Below are positions 57,817-64,000 of a DNA stretch of 64,000 bases, piece after piece. The stretch is taken from the NCBI GenBank assembly GCA_025201805.1, contig MU619239.1:236236-300235 (forward strand), read 5' to 3'. The notes under the pieces are model-generated. The model saw only the letters and a program-made list of their open reading frames with translations. It was not told where the DNA came from and searched no databases. Source of the stretch: Parasitella parasitica (lineage: Eukaryota; Mucoromycota; Mucoromycetes; Mucorales; Mucoraceae). A program made the translations under genes and the position numbers. Every line of letters begins with the position of its first letter. The stretch's first letter is position 1.

Positions 57817-59959
57817 TTATGCGTTAGCCCTCTTGAGCTCAGCTTCAACATCTTTTCCAGCTACCCAAGCCTTTGTACATTTAGCCATGGTACTAGAAGC
57901 ACGGGAGATGGGATCTGTGCGATAGAAGTTCTTGATGACAGAAGACAAGATTTCACCTGAGCTTTGTGCGGAAGGCTTACGTTGCGTAGACAAGCCGATT
58001 TGAGAAATAGAAGGAGTTTCGATAACATCATAACGAGTAAGAGCAGGACTGATATCAGAAAGACGAGAACGAACGGATGAGAGATCATCGTAGGGAAGAG
58101 TGTGACCAGCAACTTCAGATAAAGCACGAATAATCTTCCAATCTTCACGAGCAGCGGCAGGAGGGTTAACGCCAGCACGAGTGATCTGTGTACGGCCTTC
58201 AGTGTTGACAAATGTAGCGTTCTTTTCAGTGAAAGCAGCGCCGGGGAGAATAACATCAGCATATTGGGCACCAACATCACCATGATGGCCTTGGTAAACA
58301 ACAAAAGCATCTTTGGGGATATCAGTAGCTGAAATTTCATCAGCATTCAAAAGATAAAGGAACTTGACAGGTTCAGCGGCGGCCTCAGTGGAGGTAGGGA
58401 TAAAACCAACTTCATATGCAGCAGTTCTACCAGCAGCACGTTGTAAAATGTTGATACCGTTCCAGCCATCTTGGAACAAGGTGTTCTTGAACTTGTCAGA
58501 GAGCTCAGAAACCTTGGAGAGGAGGTACTCGCTATCCTTTGAGTTCTCAATAACACTGGAACCAATAATAATCATGGGCTTTTTAGCTTCGGTAAAACGC
58601 TTGGCAAAGGGATGAGATCCATCCAAAATCTTTTCAATGTCCTTGGAGCTATCACCGATATGTGCATACTCGTAATTCAAGTCATCAGCTTGACCGATCA
58701 AACCAAGATCTTGCCCATTGTGGAGCCATGCTTTACGAAGACGAGTGTTTAAAATAGGAGCTTCATGACGAGGATTGGAGCCAATCAAGAGAACAACATC
58801 AGCTTCCTCAGCACCGACAATGGTAGAGTTCAAGGTATAGTTGGAACGGAAATCAGCGTTGACAGCAAGGGGCTTTGAGCCATTAGGAGCATCGATAGCC
58901 AAATTATCAGAGCCAACTCTGTTGAAGAGATCCTTGAGAGCAATCATAGATTCAGCATCAGCAAGATGACCGGCAACAGCCTTAGCAGCATTACCCTTGG
59001 TATTGGCAAGTTCATGACCAACACGCTTCAAGGCGGCTTCCCAAGAAGAAGGAACAAAACGATCACCTTCACGAATCAAAGGAGTAGTAAGACGCTGTAC
59101 CTTAAGACCATCATAGAAGAAGCGAGTCTTATCAGAGATCCATTCCTCGTTGATTTCCTCATTCAATCTGGGAAGAATACGCATTACTTCAACGCCACGG
59201 GTATCAAGACGAATGTTGGATCCAATGGCATCAGAAACGTCGATGGTTTCATATTTCTTCAGTTCCCAAGGTCTAGCCTTCATATTGTAAGGCTTGGAAG
59301 TCAAAGCACCAACAGGACAAAGATCGATAACGTTTCCGGACATCTCGGAACCAATTGTCTTTTCAATGTAGGTTGAAATTTGCATTTCGTTGCCTCTGCC
59401 ACTGGTACCGAGTTCCGTTGCACCGGCAACTTCATTAGCGAAGCGAACACAACGAGTACATTGAATGCAACGAGTCATTTCAGTGTTGATAAGAGGACCA
59501 AAATTCTTCTCCTCGACAGCACGCTTGCCCATAGGTTCAGAAAAACGTCCACGATCAGAGCCATAACGCATACTTTGATCTTGAAGATCGCACTCACCAC
59601 CTTGATCACAAATAGGACAATCTAAAGGATGATTATAAAGCAAGAATTCCATGACGCCTTCGCGGGCCTTGTGGACTAAAGGACTGTTGGTCTTGACCTT
59701 CATACCAGGCATCACAGGGTAAGCACAAGAAGCTACTGGCTTGGGTGCACGTTCCACTTCGACGAGACACATACGACAGTTACCAGCGATTGAAAGACGT
59801 TCTATTAAAACCCTGTTAACATAATTACTGTAAACAAAAAAGAGAACATATAAAGAGAAAGAGCGGGAGATTTCAGAGTTGGAAGTTGATATTCAACATT
59901 TGTCGTTCATCCACAATGTTATATTTCGTTTCTTTCAAATGCATCTACAAACACCAACA

Positions 59960-60011
<52 letters not shown>

Positions 60012-60397
60012 ACGCCTCCTTTTCTCATTTCTTAATTGACAAATTGTTGAAATATCGTACCATGATAACAGAAACGAGGAATCTATAATACCAGTGTGTT
60101 GATTAAATTGTAATTGCAAGACTAAAATTGTATACTGTTACATACATCCGCGCCAGCTTTTTCACAAGCTTGGATCAAGGCGGCACCTTGCTCAATCATA
60201 ACTGATTTTCCATCGATAAAAACCTCGACTTCTTCCTTGACATTTGACGATGCAGCGAAAGCTCGTACTAGAATTTATAAATATAAATAAATAAAGTAGG
60301 GGGGGGGTTAACCATCAGCAATGTTACCTCCAGTTTTAAGAATAGCTGGCGATGCTCTGCAAGCTGCTACGCTTGTCTTATTAATGACACGCAACAT
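57817..60397 (-). CDS. NDUFS1: NADH-ubiquinone oxidoreductase 75 kDa subunit (mitochondrial complex I)
   Basis: This iron-sulfur subunit of the complex I electron-input module passes electrons from FMN toward quinone. The four exons on the minus strand are 60397-60328, 60267-60146, 60082-60061 and 59801-57817, giving 732 residues. The N terminus ([20 protein letters not shown]) is a mitochondrial presequence. The 2Fe-2S site is CX10CX2CX13C (FCYH, GNCRMC, VASC). [14 protein letters not shown] and [15 protein letters not shown] provide the tetranuclear cluster ligands, with [12 protein letters not shown] following. The C-terminal molybdopterin-like domain is complete. The 22-base exon 3 encodes IPRFCYH. 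Intron 3 contains a long dinucleotide repeat. The gene symbol is that of the human ortholog. Confidence 0.96.
59963..60007. repeat. (TC)n microsatellite in intron 3 of the complex I gene
   Basis: About 22 uninterrupted TC units read as GA repeats in the transcript and lie roughly 50 bases after the donor site of a 259-base intron, the longest intron assigned in this window. Confidence 0.95.
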
Positions 60398-63317
60398 AAT
60401 ATTATAAAATTTGGAGTGGGGGGGTTAATACAAAAAAGAGAAAAGGATTGAAGGTAAAAAAAACAGAAAGTTGAACCGACGAAAAAATAAATAATAGAAC
60501 TTTGAGGGAAGACTCCACACACAGTGCTTCAACCCTTGTTCTCCCCGCAAAGGGTTGCGCGAGTAACGTTTGATTTTGTAACCCGCATATGCCAAAAGGA
60601 AGAAACAAGTTTGTGACGTAAGCATGCCATCTTCTATCCTAATTGTGTATTGTCATGGTCAGGAACAGACAATACAATTTGTATTCACAAAAAGGAGATT
60701 AGCTTCTTTTCCGCCTGTGACCAGAAGGAAAGAATAGGAAGAATAAAATTTCAGACTTGACAGAAGCTTGATGCAAGACTATAAGAAGCAGACTATTAAC
60801 ATTATAACTTATGATGTATGGATGTAAAAGCTTTCACAATAGAGAACAATATCTTGTCAACAATGACAGCATGTTTAGAGTATAATAAAAAAATTTAAAT
60901 TCATGCATTGATTGTAAACTTTTCCAGCTGTGTTTATTACAATGGCTATCAGTTGCAGCTTTCTATATAAGTTTAAATTTATAATTTATATAAAAAAAAA
61001 AGAACAATTCCTGATCATTGCCATGGTTACAAAACACTGCAGGAACAGATTACAAGTTGAATATCCGCATTTGGAATTTAAGGTGTCAAGATCATCATAG
61101 TTCAAAGATTTAAATGGTTTGCAACAACGCGAGGGAATGTTATTTACAGCAATTTGGTACGAATTGATATACATCAAAAAAGCCTAAGACAATTAAGATT
61201 GAGTATTATTGCACTAACCCTTGGAATCATTATGTTTATGTTTATTGACATGCTCCTGTCAATGTTTTTTTTTGGGCAAGCGAATGATGTAGTAATGCTT
61301 TCATTACGCATAATTTTATTAGTTAGAATATCAAAGCAAGCTAAGTATACTAATTTTATTGATTGTTATGCTAATACCTGCTGTAGAGCTATAATTTCTC
61401 CAAAACATTTGACAGAAGCAATATAAAAAGTTGAATGATATTCGTTTGCTTATTTGATGGGTTGGTAACTGAATTTGTGCTATTTGCAATTCTCATCTAA
61501 AAACAAAAGGCATTGTTGTTGATTAATTGTGGAGGTTTATAAGTGCTCAAGTTTTTCCACACACGCACAAGTATCGCACTAAGCAGTTTAAATGTAATGC
61601 ATTTATGGCTTACAGAGTTTGGGAGCAATAAACATCATATCTTTACTTCAAATGAGATAAAGTTTGTTTTTTATTTAGTTCTATAATCTATAATAGAGTT
61701 TTTATGCCTTGCCACGCTGGATAATCGAGGTAGCGATCTTCAGACACACGCAAAGGGCAGTCTATTTTTGATTTGACACAATTTTGCCCATGTTTCCGGA
61801 TTCAAATCCCTCCCCCTTTTTTCGGCAGAGAAACTTGTGGATATTTGATATATGGACCTCAAGAACATTAAAGAAGAAGATCGTACATATTTTATTTTTG
61901 TCTCTTCAATTCATGAAGGCGTCGATGATCGATCAATGAATGCCTCCTTTTTTATACAAGTTATTATCATTGATTTCCCGATGCAGATGCAGTATTTGTA
62001 TAACAAGATAAAATAGCATTGTTTCCAACATTGTGGCATATTTACCTATCTATAATATCACAATATTAATAATAGAGAAAGCGCTAATCTAGTATAGTGT
62101 ATATAGTATATTGGACATATTATTTTAGGATTTGAAGATTCTTGTATATGTTTGTTTACTATTATGGGTATCCAGGAGTTGTATAGAAGCCGTTTTTATG
62201 ATATAATCACACACCTTTAATGTAAAAAAAAGGGTTGTTGGCGCAGATAAGTATTATATAAATACATTATTGCATAGCTATGTATCAGTACTATAATAAT
62301 AGTGAATGTATCTAGTATTTAGTTTACAAGTTTTGTATAAAGCGCGTTTTTACAAGTTCCATCAAAATAATCTAAGCTTACATGTCATGTTTAAAAAATG
62401 ATATAGAGGATACTGCTAAATCAAGTAATATGAATCCATCGAATATTATAGAAGCATTTTCATATGGACGATGATTTCAGATAACAAAACTAGACATGTT
62501 AACATGAAAGAAGCTATTTTAGACGGTGGTATTTGTATATATACATTTACAATCAATGGACCTACCAAAGGCTACTCCTTCATTCATGGTACAGGTGTCA
62601 TTGATTCTTTGAAATTGCTGTTGTTGTAATTGTTGTAATTGCTCCCCCACTGTACTCCTATACTCTCATGCCTCTTGATTCCTCCTTGCAAAACTTACGC
62701 TTTTTGGTCCCCCCGATATTACATCCCCTTTATTTTTCTAAATTAAACGCATTAGTTGAGATGGAAATACATAATAACGCGCGATCTTTGGTTCTATCCA
62801 GGCACACTACCATTATAATAAAATTTGAATGTCTTGTACTCATACATACATATTAACTTTCATAGAAAGAAACTCTTCAAACTACCACCCCTTCCTTTTT
62901 TTTTCTCAAATGTCTAATGTCTCTCCCTTTTTTTTACTTGGTATTTCCTTGCTGTGTAATGTTTGAAATAAGTATCCCCTATCGTAAAATAGTCTTTATG
63001 TTTTCTCTTGAGAACTAAATAATGATAACGAAATGATTGTAACTCGACGAGACATTACTTCAAGGAGTCGAGAGGCACTCTTTTACAGCTGTGTTTGTGT
63101 GGGCGTGGATGTATGACATTTACAGATTTTTGTAATGATCGTTGTCATCTCATACTGATGGGTCCAAAGCTTATGCCTCTTTTAGTCAATCATATATAAA
63201 CCCTTTGCATTTTTTTTTTTTTTTTTTTTTTAATTTCTTTTTTTTTTTTTTTTTTTCTATAACATTTCTTTTTCTTTCTTATTCCTTCTACATCACAATA
63301 GCAATATATTGTATAAA
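60398..63317. promoter_or_regulatory. 2.9 kb divergent intergenic region
   Basis: This lies between the complex I gene and the C2H2 factor gene. One short plus-strand frame (61154-61426) would encode a hydrophobic peptide but lacks support. The last 110 bases hold two long T runs (63211-63231 and 63239-63256) downstream of a TATA box. The rest is AT-rich without recognised features. The length fits a heavily regulated transcription factor gene. Confidence 0.4.
63193..63200 (+). promoter_or_regulatory. TATA box of the C2H2 factor gene
   Basis: TATATAAA stands 125 bases before the start codon, followed by long T-rich tracts. Confidence 0.5.
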
Positions 63318-63932
63318 ATGTATCAAGACTGCTTTTACATAAACGAAACCAACAGCATATTAGATCAAGATCAATTGCTGTTACAAGCGAGCTATTATCC
63401 CACTGTTAATGTTGGCCATCCGTACTTTAATCTGCCTACAAATCAAGGCCTGGATCTCGTCATTGACACTACATTATCTTCCTCGTATACGGACTCAACA
63501 GCTTGGTCTTCTTGCTCATCATCTCCTTCACTTGATTTTGAGAATGGGTTTAATTTTAACTTGCAGCAAAACAATATTGAATCCTTCTTATTGTCTGATT
63601 TACCCAGCGAGATTTCATTTGAAGAGCTTCAGAAGCAGCAGCGCCCACAGCATCAATACCAACAATCACAAGAACAAAATCAGCAGCAGCAACGCCAACT
63701 GAAATCGTTTCCATGTAGTGTCTGTCCACGTTCATTTGCTCGTAAGCATGACCTTCAGCGCCATATCAGAGTGCATACAGGCGCTAAACCCTATTCTTGT
63801 CTCAACTGTACAAAGGCATTCGCACGCACTGATGCATTGAAACGACATTTACGAATGGAAGATACATGCAGAATGAGTCCTGTCATTCAAGCCATGAAAA
63901 ACACTGGAAGCAGACGATACAGGAACTTGTAA
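63318..63932 (+). CDS. Two-finger C2H2 transcription factor
   Basis: A single-exon 204-residue DNA-binding protein. The N-terminal 125 residues are acidic and Ser/Gln-rich (an activation-domain-like composition), ending in a Gln-rich stretch. Finger 1 (about 131-153) is FPCSVCPRSFARKHDLQRH. Finger 2 begins YSCLNCTKAFARTDALKRH and ends in a Cys (MEDTC), giving a C2HC finger. The HTGAKPY linker joins them. The KHDLQRH/TDALKRH helix residues and overall layout resemble Crz1-, Azf1- or Nrg1-like fungal regulators, but the target cannot be assigned. The first ATG in this frame is used. Confidence 0.85.
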   Translation: MYQDCFYINETNSILDQDQLLLQASYYPTVNVGHPYFNLPTNQGLDLVIDTTLSSSYTDSTAWSSCSSSPSLDFENGFNFNLQQNNIESFLLSDLPSEISFEELQKQQRPQHQYQQSQEQNQQQQRQLKSFPCSVCPRSFARKHDLQRHIRVHTGAKPYSCLNCTKAFARTDALKRHLRMEDTCRMSPVIQAMKNTGSRRYRNL

Positions 63933-64000
63933 AGCATCTCCTGCACTCGTTCAATATTACCATTTACAAAAATAATATCTATTTTTCCTTCACACTTTCA

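Noticed and set aside
61154-61426. Short hydrophobic frame upstream of the complex I gene
   Set aside because: The frame is AT-driven, begins with TTG rather than ATG at this position, and has no homology or promoter support.
61780-61815. Sequence resembling a tRNA B box (GGATTCAAATCCC)
   Set aside because: No matching A box, anticodon stem or acceptor stem could be folded around it.

Overview
The window looks like nuclear DNA of an early-diverging filamentous fungus, most likely Mucoromycota (Mucorales). The reasons are many GT-AG introns of about 50-60 bases, AT-rich intergenic DNA with long T or A runs, dense genes, glutamine- and asparagine-rich proteins, and a gene content of conserved fungal families. 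These include a very large hybrid histidine kinase, a DASH subunit, NADH dehydrogenase 75 kDa subunit, SSZ1 and GPC1. All identifications come from reading the translated sequence. No database search was run, and exon boundaries were set by splice signals plus frame continuity.

Layout, left to right. 0.4-9.3 kb: SSZ1 chaperone (-), zinc metalloprotease with jacalin-like tail (+), an unrecognised 207-residue protein (+), a CRAL-TRIO lipid-binding protein (+), a small WWE-like protein (-). 9.7-20.9 kb: an eight-exon GATA factor (+), splicing factor SYF1 (-), an SH3 polarity protein resembling Bud14/Tea4 (+), and two small low-complexity proteins (-), one tail-anchored. 21.6-23.8 kb: an apparent mobile element bounded by inverted repeats of about 340-377 bases, carrying one six-exon gene whose product resembles a serine recombinase. 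23.8-27.1 kb: a Q-rich protein (-) and endosomal Na+/H+ exchanger NHX1 (-). 27.1-30.4 kb: mostly gene-poor, with an unresolved or decayed gene on the minus strand.

30.4-43.4 kb: GPC1 acyltransferase (+), ethanolamine kinase (+), a eEF1A-type lysine methyltransferase (+), a compact ATP-dependent DNA ligase (+), Rrp8 rRNA methyltransferase (+), a CCDC43-like protein (-), an ANCHR/ZFYVE19-like zinc-finger protein (+), a CoA-type Nudix hydrolase (-), a four-span membrane protein (+). 43.6-52.2 kb: one 11-exon gene for a group X-type hybrid histidine kinase of about 2659 residues. 52.6-64 kb: DASH subunit Duo1 (-), an L-type amino acid permease (+), NADH dehydrogenase 75 kDa subunit (-), and a two-finger C2H2 factor (+).

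The genes are mostly unrelated housekeeping and regulatory functions, as expected of eukaryotic DNA. Loose functional links are phospholipid handling (GPC1, ethanolamine kinase, CRAL-TRIO protein) and RNA or translation factors (SSZ1, SYF1, Rrp8, the eEF1A-type methyltransferase). The part that stands out as possibly undescribed is the inverted-repeat element at 21.6-23.8 kb.
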